This document shows positions 8,305-22,400 of a DNA stretch of 64,000 nucleotides, piece by piece. The stretch is from Rhynchospora pubera (lineage: Eukaryota; Streptophyta; Magnoliopsida; Poales; Cyperaceae). The stretch's first letter is position 1. Each line of letters begins with the position of its first letter. The position numbers and the translations under genes are program-made. Below the pieces are notes generated by a model. The model worked only from the letters and a program-made list of their open reading frames with translations, did not search any database and was not told where the DNA came from. The stretch spans positions 200,051,902 to 200,115,901 of the forward strand of contig CM051459.1 of the NCBI GenBank assembly GCA_028095005.1, in the 5' to 3' direction.

Positions 8305-11300
8305 ATATTCTTATGAACACATTTATTCAAAATAATTGAATTATACACTGTAATTATTCATATAATGTGAAGGTATTAAAGATTCTGACTATATTTGAGA
8401 ATTTTAAACAATATTGCATTCATTTTAAGTTATTTGAACCAAATAATCTATATTTAAGCTCTCTTTATATAGTCTAGAATATGTTTATGAGCTCAACTAT
8501 TCAAAAGGATTGGATTATACATTGTATTTATTCACATAATGTGCATGTTTTACAGATTCTGATTACATTTGATAATTTTCAGCGATTTTGCATTCATTTT
8601 AAATAATTTGGTCACTATAATGTATATTTAAGCTCATTATAAAGTTTAGGATATTTTTATGAACTCACTTATTCAAAACAACAATATTAGAAATTGTAAT
8701 TATTCACATCATGTGGAGATTTTACAGAATCTGAGTATATATTAGCATTTCAAGCGATTTTGTATTCATTTTTAGTCATTTCATCACAATAATCTATATT
8801 TAAGCTCTTTATAATGTCTAGAATATGTTTATTAGCTCAATTATTAAAAAAAAATTGGATTATACAATGTTATTATTAACATAATGTGCAGGTTTTACAG
8901 ATTCTTATTATATTTGAGATTTTTCATCAATTTTGCATTAATTTTAAGTTATTTATCACAATAATAATTATTTAAGCTCATTATATTGCTTATAATATGT
9001 TTATGAACTCAATTATTCAAAACGATTTTATTATACAATGTAATTATTCACATAATATGAAGATTTTACAGAATATGAGTATATTTGAGGATTTCAAGTG
9101 ATTTTGCAAACATTTTCATTCATTTGACCACAATTATTTATATTTAATCTCTTTATGTAGTTTAAAATATGTTTATGAACTCGCTTATTCAGAACGATTG
9201 CATTATAAATTGTAAATTATTCACATCATCTGCAGATTGTACAGAATATGAGTATATTTGAGCATTTCAAGCGATTTTACAATTATTTTAAGTCATTTGA
9301 TCACAATACTCTATACTTCAACTCTTTATGAAGTCTAGACTATCTTAATGTGGTAAATTATTAAAAATGATTGTATTATACATTGTAATTATTCACATAA
9401 TGAGCATGTTTTACAGATTCTGATTATATTTGAGCATTTTGAGCGATTTTGCATTCCTTTTAAGTCATTTGATCACAATAATCTATATTTAAGCTCTTTA
9501 TATACTTAAGAATATGTTTATGAACACTCTTATTAAAAACAATTGAATTATACATTATAATTTTTCACATAATGTGCAGATTTTTTCAGATTTTGTGTAT
9601 ATTTGAGCATTTCAAGTGATTATGCATTCATTTTAAGTCGTTTGACGACAATATTCTTTATTTAACCTATTTATATAGTCTATAATATGTTTATGAGCAC
9701 AACTGTTCAAAAAGAATAGACTATACGTTGTAATTATTCACATAATGTGCAGGTTATACATATTCTGATTATATCTGAGCATTTTCAGCGATTTTGCATT
9801 CATTTTAAGTCATTTGATCACAATAATCTATATTGAAGCTCATTATATAGTTTTGAATATGTTTATGAACTCTTTTATACAAAACAATTGTATTATACAT
9901 TGTAATTATTCACATTATGTGCAGATTTTACAAAATTTAAAACAATATTGCAATCATTTTAAGTTATTTGAACAAAATAATCTCTATTTAAGCTCTCTTC
10001 ATATAGTCTAGAATATGTTTATTAGCTCAACTATTCAAAAGGATTGGATTATACGTTGTAATTATTCACATAATGTGCAGGTTTCACAAATTCTGATTAC
10101 ATTTGAAATTTTTCAGTGATTTTGCATTCATTTTAAGTAATTTGATCACTATAATCTATATTTAAGCTCATTATAAAGTTTAGAATATGTTTATGAACTC
10201 ACTTATTCAAAACAATTATATTATAAATTGTAATTATTCACATAATATGCAGAATTTACAGAATCTGAGTATATTTGAGCATATCAAGCGATTTTTTATT
10301 CATTTTTAGTCATTTGATAACAATAATCTATATTGAAGCTTATTATATTGTCTAGAATATGTTTATTAGCTCAATTATTAAATAGAGATTGAATTATACA
10401 TTGTAAATATTAACATAATGTGCAGGTTTTACAGATTCTGGTTGTATTAGAGAATTTTCAGCAATTTTGCTTTAATTTTAAGTCATTTGATCACAATAAT
10501 AATTATTTAAGCTCATTATATTGCTTAGAATATGTTTAGGAACTCAATTATTCAAAATGATTTTATTATACAATGTAATTATTCACATTTTATGGAGATT
10601 TTACAGAATCTGAGTATATTTTAGCATTTCAAGCGATTTTGTATTTATTTTAAGTCATTTGATCACAATAATCTATATTTAAACTCTTTATATTGTCTAG
10701 AATATGATTATTAGCTCAATTATAAAGAAAGATTGGATTATACATTGTAATTATTAACATAATGTACAGGTTTCGCAGATTCTGATTATATTAGAGAATT
10801 TTTCAGAAATTTTGCATTAATTTTAAGTCATTTGAGCACAATAATCATTTTATAAGCTCATTATATTGCTTAGAATATGTTTATGAACTCAATTATTCAA
10901 AATGATTTTATTATACAATGTAATTATTCACATTATGTGGAGATTTTACAGAATCTGAGTATATTTTAGCATTTCAGGCGATTTTGTATTTATTTTAAGT
11001 CATTTGATCACAATAATCTATATTTAAGCTATTTATATTGTCTAGAATATGATTAATAGTTCAATTATAAAAAAGAGATTGGATTATACATTGTAATTAT
11101 TAGCATAAAGTACAGGTTTTGCAGATTCTGTTTATATTAGAGAATTTTTGGCAATTTTGCATTCATTTTAAGTTGTTTGATCACAATATTCTGTATTTAA
11201 GCTCTTTATATAGTCTAGAATATGTTTATGAGCTCAACTAATCAAAAAGATTGGATTATACGTTGTAATTATTCACAAAATGTGCAGGTTATACATATTT

Positions 11301-14300
11301 TGATTATATCTGAGAATTTTCAGCGATTTTGCATTCATTTTATGTCATTAGATCACAATTTTCGATTCATTTTAAATCATTTAAAAAACAACCCTATATT
11401 TAAGCACTTTATATACTTTAGAACATGTTTATGGACACATTTATTCAAAACGGTTGGATTATACATTGTAATGATTCATATAATGTGCAGATGTTAAAGA
11501 TTTTGAGTATATTTGAGAATTTCGATCCATTTTGCATTCATTTTAAGTTATCTGAACCAAATAATCTATATTTAAGCTCTCTTTATATAGTCTAAAATAT
11601 GTTTATGAGCTCAACTATTCAAAAGGAATGGATTATACATTGTAATTATCACATGATGTGCAGGATTTACGGATTCCGATTACATTTGAGAATTTTCAGC
11701 GATTTTGAATTCATTTGAAGCAATTTGATCACTATAATCTATATTTAAGCTCATTATGAAATTTAGAATATGTTTATGAACTCAGTTATTCAAAACAATT
11801 ATATTATAAATTGTAATTATTCACATAATATGCAGATTTTACAGAATCTGAGTATATTTGAGCATTTCAAGCGATTTTGTATTCATTTTAAGTCATTTCA
11901 TCACAATAATCTATATTTAAGATCTTTATATTGTCTAGAATATGATTATTAGTTCAATTATTAAAAAGAGATTGGATTATACATTGTAATTATTAACATA
12001 ATGTGCAGTTTTTGCAGATTCTGATTATATTTGAGAATTTTAAGCGATTTTGCATTCTTTTTAAGTCATTTGATCACAATAATCTATATTTAAGTTCTTT
12101 ATATACTTATGAATATGTTTATGAATAGACTTTTTCAAAACGATTGAATTATACATTATAATTTTTCTCATCATGTGCAGATTTTTCAGATTCTGAGTAT
12201 ATTTGAGCATTTCAATTGATTTTGCTTTCATTTTAAGTCGTTATCACAATATTCTGTATTTAAGCTCTTTATATATTCTATAATATGTTTATGAGCTCAA
12301 CTATTCAAAAAGAATGGACTATACGTTGTAATTATTCACATAATGTGTAGGTTTTACATATTCTGATTATATCTGAGATTTTTCAGCCATTTTGCATTCA
12401 TTTTAAGTCATTTGATCACAACAATCTATATTTGTGCTCATTATATAGTTTAGAATATGTTTATGAACTCTTATATTCAAAACAATTGTATTATACATTG
12501 TAATTATTCACATTATGTGCAGAGTTTAAAAAATCTGAGTATATTTGAGCATTTCAAACAATTTTGCATTCATTTTAAATCATTTGAACAAAAAAAATCT
12601 ATATTTAAGATCTTTATGTACTTTAGAATATGTTTATGAACACATTTATTCAAAACGATTGTATTATACACTGTAATTTTTCATATAATATGCAGAAATT
12701 AAAGATTTGGAGTATATTTGAGAATTTCAAACAATATTGCATTCATTTTAAGTTATTTGAACCAAATAATCTATATTTAAGCTCTCTTTATATAGTCTAG
12801 ATTATGTTTATGAGTTCAACTATTCAAAAGGATTGGATTATACATTGTAATTATTCACATGATGTGCAGATTTCACAGATTCTGATTACATTTGTAAATT
12901 TTCAGTGATTTTGCATTCATTTTAATTAGTTTGATCACTATAATCTATATTTAAGCTCATTATAAAGTTTTGAATATGTTTATGAACTCACTTATTCAAA
13001 ACAATTATATTATAAATTGTAATTATTCACATTATGTGCAGATTTTACAGAATCTGAGTATATTTGAGCATTTCAAGCGATTTTGTATTCATTTTTAGTC
13101 ATTTGATCACAATAATCTATATTTAAGCTATTTATATTGTCTAGAATATTTTTATTAGCTCAATTATTAAAAAGATATTGAATTATGCATTGTAATTATT
13201 AAAATAATGTGCAGGTTTTACAAATTCTGATTATATTAGAGAATTTTCAGCAATTTGCATTAATTGTATGTCATTTCATCACAATAATCATTATTTAAGC
13301 TCATTATATTGCTTAGAATATGTTTATGAACTCAATTATTCTAAACGATTTTATTATACAATGTAATTATTCACATTATGTGGAGATTTTACAGAATCTG
13401 AGTATATTTTAGCATTTCAAGCGATTTTGTATTCATTTTAAGTTATTTGATCACAATAATCTATATTTAAGCTCTTTATATTGTCTAGAATATGATTATT
13501 AGTTCAATTATTAAAAAGAGATTGGATTATACATTGTAATTATTAACATAATGTGCAGTTTTTGCAGATTCTGATTATATTAGAGAATTTTCAGCAATTT
13601 GCATTAATTTTAAGTCATTTGATCACAATAATCATTATTTAAGCTCATTATATTGCTTAGAATGTATTTATGAACTCAATTATTCAAAACGATTTTATAA
13701 TACAATGTAATTATTCATTTAATGTGCTGATTTTATAGAATCTGAGTATATTTGTGAATTTTAAGCGATTTTGCAAATATTTTCATTCATTTGATCACAG
13801 TAATTTATATTTAAGCTCTTGATGTAGTTTAAAATATGTTTCTCAACTCACTTATTCAAAACGATTGCATAATACATAGTAATTTTTCACAGAATCTGAA
13901 GATTTTACAGAATCTGAGTATGTTTGAGCATTTCAAACAATTTTGCATTCATTTTAAGTCATTTGACCACAATAATCAATATTTAAACTCTATTTGCAGT
14001 CTAGACTATCTTAATGAGGTCAATTATTAAAAAAGATTGTATTATACATTGTAATTATTCACATAATGAGCAGATTTTACAGATTCTGATTATATTTGAG
14101 AATTTTAAGCGATTTTGCTTTATTTTTTAGTCAATTAAACACAATAATCTATATTTAAGCTCTTTATATACTTAAGAATATATTTATGAACAGACTTATT
14201 CAAAACGATTGAATTATACATTATAATTTTTCACATGATGTGCAGATTTTTCAGATTCTGAGTATATTTGAGCATTTCAAGTGATTTTCCATTCATTTGA

Positions 14301-15083
14301 AGTCGTCTGATCACAATATTCTCTATTTAAGCTCTTTATATAGTCTAGAATATGTTTAAGGGCTCAACTATTCAAAAAGATTGGATTATACGTTGTAATT
14401 ATTCACAAAATGTGCAGGTAATACATATTTTGATTTTATCTGAGCATTTTCAGCGATTTTGCATTCATTTTAAGTCATTTGATCACAATAATATATATTT
14501 ATTCTCATTATATAGTTTAGAATAAGTTTATGAACTCTTTTATTCAAAACAATTGTATTATACATTGTAATTATTCACATTATGTGCAGATTTTACAAAA
14601 TCTGAGTTTATTTGAGCATTTCAAACAATTTTGCATTCATTTTAATTCATTTGAACAAAAATAACTTATTTTTAAGCTATCTTTATATAGTCTTGAATAT
14701 ACTTATGACCTCAATTATTCAAAAAGATTGGATTATACATTGTAATTATTCACATAACGTGCAGGTTTTACAGATTCGGATTATATTTGAGCATTTCAAG
14801 TGGTTTTGCATTCATTTTAAGTCATTTGATCATAATATTCTACATTTAAACTCTTTATATTGTCTAGGGTATGTTTATGTGGTCAATTATTCAAAAATAT
14901 TGGATTATACATTGTAATTATTCACAAAATATACAGATTTTAAAAATTCTGATTGTATTTGAGCATCTTAAGCGATTTTGCATTCATTTTAAGTCATTTT
15001 ATCAAAATAATCTATATTTAAACACTTTATATACTTTAGATTATGTGTATGAACTCACTTATTCAAAACGATTGCATTATACA
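8305..15083. repeat. 172-bp satellite array, block 2
   Basis: Continuation of the satellite between the two insertions; the first 16 bases are the right target-site copy of the LINE and the last five (15079-15083, ATACA) the left duplication of the LTR element. The stretch from about 9840 to 15083 matches 23860-29590 almost monomer for monomer, with one net difference of 513 bp (three monomers) near 12000-12450. Monomer subtypes can be followed by variants such as TTTTGTATTCATTTTTAG, TTATTAAAAAGAGATTGG and TCTATTTCAACTC. Confidence 0.94.
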
Positions 15084-18000
15084 TGTAAAAACCCCAAAAA
15101 TAATAATTACAAATTAATCTAGCGAAATAAAAATCTTCAAGCAAACAAATAAATGTAATTTAATAACATTAAATATCACACTCAGATTAAATAGCGGATA
15201 ATCAACTTCTATAACTTAGGAAGTCAATTGCGTTATGAATCCGATTTAAGAATTTTGTTGTTGGCCATGTACAAAATGTTCTTGAAAATTAATTATTCAA
15301 ATCTCTAGTTTGTGTTATAGGACTTCAAACAACTAGTTTTATAAATTATTATGAGTTGAAATTTGGATTAAAATCTATTTTCTACTGTTGTTATAATCAA
15401 TTTCCTAATATTCCTTTGTTCTGGACCGTTTGATTGAGTCTAGGAAATCTTGATTTATCTGAGCCGTCCGATCAATTTCTTTTTCTCTCCTTTATCTCTT
15501 CTCTCTTCCCTCTTCCTCCGACAGATCCGCCCCCACCTTCTTCTTTCTCCTTTCTCCTTCTCTCTCGCGATACGCCATTGGCGACCTCGCGTGGTCCCTC
15601 GACCAGTCCGCTTGGACCCCTCCCTCTCGCCTCTGACAGAGGCACTCGACCCCATCACCTTGGCTCCCTCCCCAAGCCGCGTTCTCCATCTCTCTGTCCC
15701 TCCTATTAGCACTCGACCCCACCTCTATCTCCTCTGTGTTCCACTCGTTTAAACCCCACACTCCCACAGTAGCCCCCTCAAGCCCCTGGTTTTCTCCTCT
15801 CCTTACCTCACTTGAACCCCATAGTATCCCCTTAAAACCCCGGATTTCCGCTTACAATTTTCCCCCAAATCGACAAATGCACTCTGGACTCAGACCCCAT
15901 CACAGCCCTCTTGCCCTCTCTCCCTCTGCCACCTCAGCAGCTCGATCTGCCCCACTCCCCATCTCCAGTCCATTTAAGCCACCCCTCTCTCTCTTCTCTC
16001 TGCTCAGACCCAACACAAAGAACAGGTACAAAGAAAGGAAAAAGAGCAAGAGAGAGAGAAAGTGGTGGAGGCTTGGCGACTGAAGGTGGAGGAGGTGCTG
16101 GTCTGACGAGGCTAGATGGTGGTGCTGACGGTGAGGCGCAGTGGTGCTGGCTGAGCTTGTTCTCTCCTCTCCCTGTTTGCTTCCTCTTCTTCCCTCAGTT
16201 TGGTAACTCCTCTTTCCTTTTTCCTTGCTTCTGTGGCTTGATTCTGTGTGATTGAGGCATCAAGATGTTTGGCTTTGATCTGATTGTTTGGTTGATGCCT
16301 CAAACATGAATTGCGTATCTGGGCTTGTGATCTGTTTGTGTGTTGTGATAGCTCTATCTAATCTGATTGAGAGTGTGGATGCTTGTCTCTTATCTGTCAT
16401 GCTTTGAAAGCCACAAAATGAGTGAATGATTGTTGATTGTGGGTTTAGACATCTGTAGAACTATTAATATTAGTTGTTTAGACTTATGTTTGTGTGGTGA
16501 GTCCTTTCTGAACCTTGTGTGAGCTATTTGATGCCTTTGGTACACGGTACAGGGCTGGTACAGGCCCTTGTACCAGTCTGGTATGCATTCTGTTGTGGGA
16601 CCTGTCTATAAATCCTGCTATTATTAAGGTCTGTTTGGTAATTGTTAAGTAAATAAATTTAATTCCGGGACTTTAATGCAAAATTTCTGTGTTTTGGGTC
16701 GGACTTGAATTTCTGTCGGGTTTCGGATTTGATCCCCGAAACCCATTGGCTTCGGATCCGCTTGGATCTTTTTCTGTGTGGGCTGCGTGTTATGCTTCCT
16801 CTGGCCCATTCGGCCTGTTTCTCCCGTGGGCTCCTCCCTGTTGTGATTTGTTCTGTGTGGTCCTTTTCTGTTTGTGTTGGCTGAGACTTAAAACAAGTGC
16901 CTTAAGTTTGGATTTTGAGAATAAAACTAGAACTTGGGAATAGAAAACTAGAACTATTTGATGGCATGAAATGAATAGTTTGGATATTAAAGAAAATGCT
17001 TTTGGCCGAGAAATGAATTAAGTCGGATTCGAAATTAAATTGTTGGCTTTTAAATGGGAGATGATTAAAATGTCCGCAAAATAATACTTTACAGATACTA
17101 TGATATAATCGGACAATATGTGATCCCAAATCCAAATCAATTAACTTGAGTTTATTTTCTTCTTTTCTTTTCTTTTCTTTTCTCTTTTAAATTGTTTTAA
17201 GTTTGGAAATTTAAATTAGAATAATTTCATATTTAATTAAAACACCAACACATCATTTCATTTAGTACCTTGAAATAATATGTTTAAAGTCTCGTAATTA
17301 CTTAATCTAGTAATTTTTGAATAAATCAAATCATTGAAACATTTACAATGGAAATGATTAAATATATTATTATCTACATTATCCAATGCATAAAAGCATT
17401 TATAAACATTCTCTTTAAGTAACATAAAAATATGTTCTCCCTAATTAAGTACATCACATGACTTCTAAAAAGAACACTACAAAATAGTTTATCTAAAATA
17501 AGGAATAAATGCGGATTAACAGAATACACGATATTAAAGTTGATCTAAGTATTTAATTTAAAAAGTAAATACAATAAAGCATCAAAACACCTAAATAATT
17601 ACTTTTGAATATCTTAAAATATTTAAGTAAGAGATACAACATGAACTTAATCTAATTGATATAATTATAAATTATTTGTATAAATAAGTTTAGTAAAATA
17701 CTCTTTAATTTTGAAAAATGATATCACATTAATATTTTCTATTATAAACAGTATCAAAATACAAAGTATGAAAGTGAAGTATTAATATTTACATTATGAG
17801 AAATAAGCTTAAATTTTATAAAATGCTTCTTTTAATATAATAATGTATTTTAAAACAAAATTTCTTTTTCAGAAGTCCTACGTCCAACTTTCCTCAGGTC
17901 AGAGTCTAAGTTCCTCAATAAATGTCTAGTTCCTAAGTATGGTTTAGTACACCTATAACCAGAATGGGATAGATCGCTAAATTAGATTGTAACGTATGAG

Positions 18001-19430
18001 TTTCGTTCGTCAGGTGCACCACAAGACTTCTCTGGACCGATGGACGACTTCTATCCTAAGCACGAGACTGCAGGAGCTAGTCAGGACTTCATCGACCACC
18101 CTAAGGAGTAGTCGCTTTGCCTTTGACTTTTTCCAGGTGTGGATTGTCTTTTTATGACTATTGTGGATGCCTTAGGTTTTGTTTAATTCTTAGTTAGTAA
18201 TTAGATCATTATTTAAATGTGTGCATATCATGTCATCTACATTAAGTAAACAGTTAAGAGCATATCATTAAAGATTAGTTTTGCATATTTATAGGATATG
18301 CATTCATATTAATAAAGTGAGTAACAAACTTAAAAGTGCCCTAAATCAACACTTGCATCTGGTGCGGATCAGGATAGTGAGACCGAGTGAGATAAGAGCG
18401 TTTTGCACGCGATCTCCATTATCGGGAGTGGTACCTCAGCCATTGCCGGTGGGCTCCTTATGATAGCGATCTCGAGCAACGCGTTTCTGATGATCACTCA
18501 GCAGACCGACCGTCAGGCGGTACTGCGGTCACTTGATGGTTATTTGTGTTATTATTATATCCATTTGCCTTGTGTTAGTATATTCCTTTGGCTTGACTTG
18601 AACCCACGACCTTAGGGTCCTGCGTGTGTCATTATACCAGACTGTCTCTCGACCCCCATGCGTTCAGTTTACCGGTACCGAGTATTACTGCCCACTCCTT
18701 TAGCGGGGATGTGGGAACGGGGCACCTATGAGTTGTCGAGCATCTATGCGTTAGGCTGATCTGTAGGCACGGTTCATGTCATATATATTTTTGGGACTTG
18801 TGAGTTGATTCTGGAATTTATGTGACTTATGTTTTGACCATTGAGTGCGGGTGCTTCACTCTCGTATTATTATATGAACTCCGTATATTACTATGTTATT
18901 ATTATCCGCTTCTCCAGATACTTTTCAGATTTTACTTTGGCATGTCATTATGTGTGGATTAGTAATATCATTAAATTATACTCACTCTTAGAAATTATAA
19001 TATAGGAATTAAAATGATCCAACTTAAGTATGGTGTAGTTCCTAACTAGTTTTTAACCAAAGCCTTAGGTTTATCCTTTTTCCACCACTGAGTATTCGTG
19101 TACTCAACCCACATAATTGCTTGTGGCGCAGGTTCAGCTTTGGTAGACTTAACATAGGAGTTTTTGCCAGAAGACCAAGCCGAGCTGGAATAGTAGTTAT
19201 CCGCTGTGCATTATTACTTATGTTTTGTTTGTATGATTACTGGAGATTTTGATGTATGATTATTTTACCAGTCTCTTGTGTTGTATGAACAAACATTGCC
19301 ATTATTATGTGATATTATTTGTGATATTTGTATCTGTGACACTGTTTTATAGCCTTACGTGTGCGCAACAGATTGTGCATACGTGGCGGGGCTGTCTTCC
19401 CCAGATTGCGGCTTGGTTTGGGGTGTGACA
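15084..19430. mobile_element. Solo LTR (chromovirus/Tekay-like) inserted in the satellite
   Basis: A 4,347-bp element starting TGTAAAAACCCC and ending GGGGTGTGACA, flanked by the 5-bp duplication ATACA (15079-15083 and 19431-19435). Removing it with one duplication restores a satellite monomer identical to the one at 21665-21690. TG...CA ends with a 5-bp duplication are LTR-retrotransposon hallmarks. I see no internal copy of the ends, primer-binding site or gag-pol coding, so it is best read as one long LTR left by recombination between the two LTRs; a large non-autonomous element is the alternative. The interior has a CT-rich portion (15470-15990), an AT-rich portion (16900-17870) and a GC-richer portion (18350-18800). 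Its short ORFs are not believable genes. Long LTRs of this style are known in Tekay/Del Ty3-gypsy elements; the lineage is inferred. Confidence 0.85.
17983..18110 (+). other. Short coding-like stretch inside the LTR element
   Basis: An open frame follows a TAG at about 17980 and ends with TAG at 18108-18110. It reads through peptides such as GAPQDFSGPMDDFYPKHE and ends DFIDHPKE. It has no ATG except an internal one. The acidic, non-repetitive wording looks more protein-like than its surroundings, but I recognise no domain. It may be a fossil coding segment or chance. Confidence 0.25.
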
Positions 19431-22400
19431 ATACATTGTAATAATTCACATAATTTGGAGATTTTACAGAATCTGAGTATATTTGAGCAATTCTAGTGAT
19501 TTTGCATTCATTTTAAGTTGTTTGATCAGAATATTCTGTATTTCAGCTCTTTATATAGTCCAAAATATGTTTATGAGCTCAACTATTCAAAAAGAATAGA
19601 TTATACGATGTAATTTTTTCATAATGTGCAGGTTTTACATATTCTGAATATATCTGAGCATTTTCAGAAATTTTTCATTCATTTTATGTTATTTGATCAC
19701 AATAATCTATATTTAAGCTCATTACATAGTTTAGAATATGTTTATGAACTCTTTATTCAAAACAATTGTATTATACATTGTAATTATTCACATAATGGGC
19801 AGATTTTACAAAATCTGAGTATATTTGAGCATTTCAAGCAATTTTGCAATCATTTTAAATCATTTGAACAAAAAAAAACCCTATATTTAAGCTCTTTATA
19901 TACTTTAGAATATTTTTGTAAATACATTTATTCAAAACGATTGGATTATATATTGTAATTATTCATATGATGTGCAGATATTAAAGATTTTCTGTATATT
20001 TGAGAATTTTCATCAATTTTGCATTAATTTTAAGTCATTTAATCACAATAATCATTATTTAAGCTCATTATATTGCTTAGATTATATTTATGAACTCAAT
20101 TATTCAAAACAATTTTATTATACATCGTAATTATTTAAATGATGTTCAAATTTTACAAGATCTGAGTATATTTGAGAATTTCAAGTGATTTTGTAATTAT
20201 TTTAATTCAGTTGATCACAATAATTTATATTTAACCTCTTTATGTAGTTTAATATAAGTTTATGAACTCACTTATTCAAAACGATTGCATTATACATTGT
20301 AATTATTCACATTATCTGTAGATTTTACAGAATCTTAGTATATTTGAGAATTTCAAGCAATTTTGCAATTTATTTTAATTCAGTTGATCACAATAATTTC
20401 CATTTAGCCTCTTTATGTAGTTTATAATATATTTATGACCTCACTTATTCAAAATGATTGCATTATAAATTGTAATTATTCACATAATCTGCACATTTTA
20501 CATAATATAGGTATATTTGAGCATTTCAAACGATTTTGCATTCATTTTAAGTCATTTGATCACAACAATCTATATTTCAACTCTTTATGTAGTCTAGACT
20601 ATCTTAATGAGGTCAATTATTAAAAATGATTGTATTATACATTGTAATTATTCACATAATGAGCAGGTTTTACAGATTCGGATTATATTTGAACATTTTA
20701 AGCGATTTTGCATTTCTTTTAAGTCATTTGATCACAGTAATCTATATTTACGCTCTTTATATACTTAAGAGTATGTTTATGAAGACACTTATTCAAAACG
20801 ATTGAATTATGCATTATAATTTTTCACATAATGTGCAGATTTTTCAGATTTTGAGCATATTTGAGCATTTCAAGTGATTTTGCATTCATTTGAAGTCGTT
20901 TGATCACAATATTCTGTATTTAAACTCTTTATATAGTCTAGAATATGTTTAAGGGCTCAACTATTCAAAAAGGTTGGATTATACGTTGTAATTATTCACA
21001 AAATGTGCAGGTTATACATATTTTGATTATATCTGAGCATTTTCAGCGATTTTACATTCATTTTAAGTCATTTGATCACAATAATATATATTTATTCTCA
21101 TTATATAGTTTAGAATAAGTTTATGAACTGTTTTATTCAAAACAATTGTATTATACATTGTAATTATTCACATTATGTGCAGATTTTACAAAATCTGAGT
21201 TTGTTTGATCATTTCAAACAATTTTGCATTCATTTTAAATCATTTAAACAAAAAAAAATTATTTTTTGACGCTATCTTTATATAGTCTTGAATATACTTA
21301 TGACCTCAATTATTCAAAAAGATTGGATTATACATTGTAATTATTCACATAACATGCAGGTTTTACAGATTCGGATAATATTTGAGCATTTCAAGTGATG
21401 TTGCATTCATTTTAAGTCATTTGATCATAATTATCTACATTCAAACTCTTTATATTGTCTAGAATATGTTTATGTGGTCAATTATTCAAAAATATTGGAT
21501 TATACATTGTAATGATTCACAAAATGTGCAGATTTTAAAAATTCTGATTGTATTTGAGCATCTTAAGCGATTTTGCATTCATTTTAAGTTATTTTATCAA
21601 AATAATCTATATTTAAACACTTTATATACTTTAGATTATGTGTATGAACTCACTTATTCAAAACGATTGCATTATACATTGTAATAATTCACATAATTTG
21701 GAGATTTTACAGAATCTGAGTATATTTGAGCATTTCTAGCGATTTTGCATTCATTTTAAGTTGTTTGATCAGAATATTCTGTATTTCAGCTCTTTATATA
21801 GTCCAGAATATGTTTATGAGCTCAACTATTCAAAAAGAATAGATTATACGATGAAATTTTTCTCATAATGTGCAAGTTTTACATATTCTGAATATATCTG
21901 AGCATTTTCAGAAATTTTTCATTCATTTTATGTTATTTGATCACAATAATCTATATTTAAGCTCATTACATAGTTTAGAATATGTTTATGAACTCTTTTA
22001 TTTAAAACAATTGTATTATACATTGTAATTATTCATATAATGTGCAGATTTTACAAAATCTGAGTATATTTGAGCATTTAATGGAATTTTGCAATCATTT
22101 TAAATCATTTGAACAAAAAAAACCTATATTTAAGCTCTTTATATACTTTAGAATATTTGTATAAATACATTTATTCAAAACGATTGGATTATATATTGTA
22201 ATTATTCATATGATGTGCAGATATTAAAGATTTTCTGTATATTTGAGAATTAAAAACAATATTGCATTCATTTTTTAAGTTATTTGAACCAAATAAAATA
22301 TATTTAAGCTCTCTTTATATAGTCTAGAATATGTTTATGAGAGCAACAGTTCAAAAAGAATGGACCATACGTTGTAATTATTCACATAATGTGCAGGTTT

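Noticed and set aside
9814..10011. ORFs of 60-100 codons throughout the satellite, several repeated with near-identical peptides
   Set aside because: They arise from AT-rich monomers with few stops in one frame. They recur only because the monomers recur, start at arbitrary points and change frame with each 172-bp unit (not a multiple of three).
15434..16303. Overlapping ORFs of 60-115 codons in the CT-rich part of the LTR element
   Set aside because: Open frames on both strands reflect strand-biased CT-rich composition. The peptides are low-complexity Pro/Ser/Leu or Arg/Glu/Gly and match no gag or pol domain.
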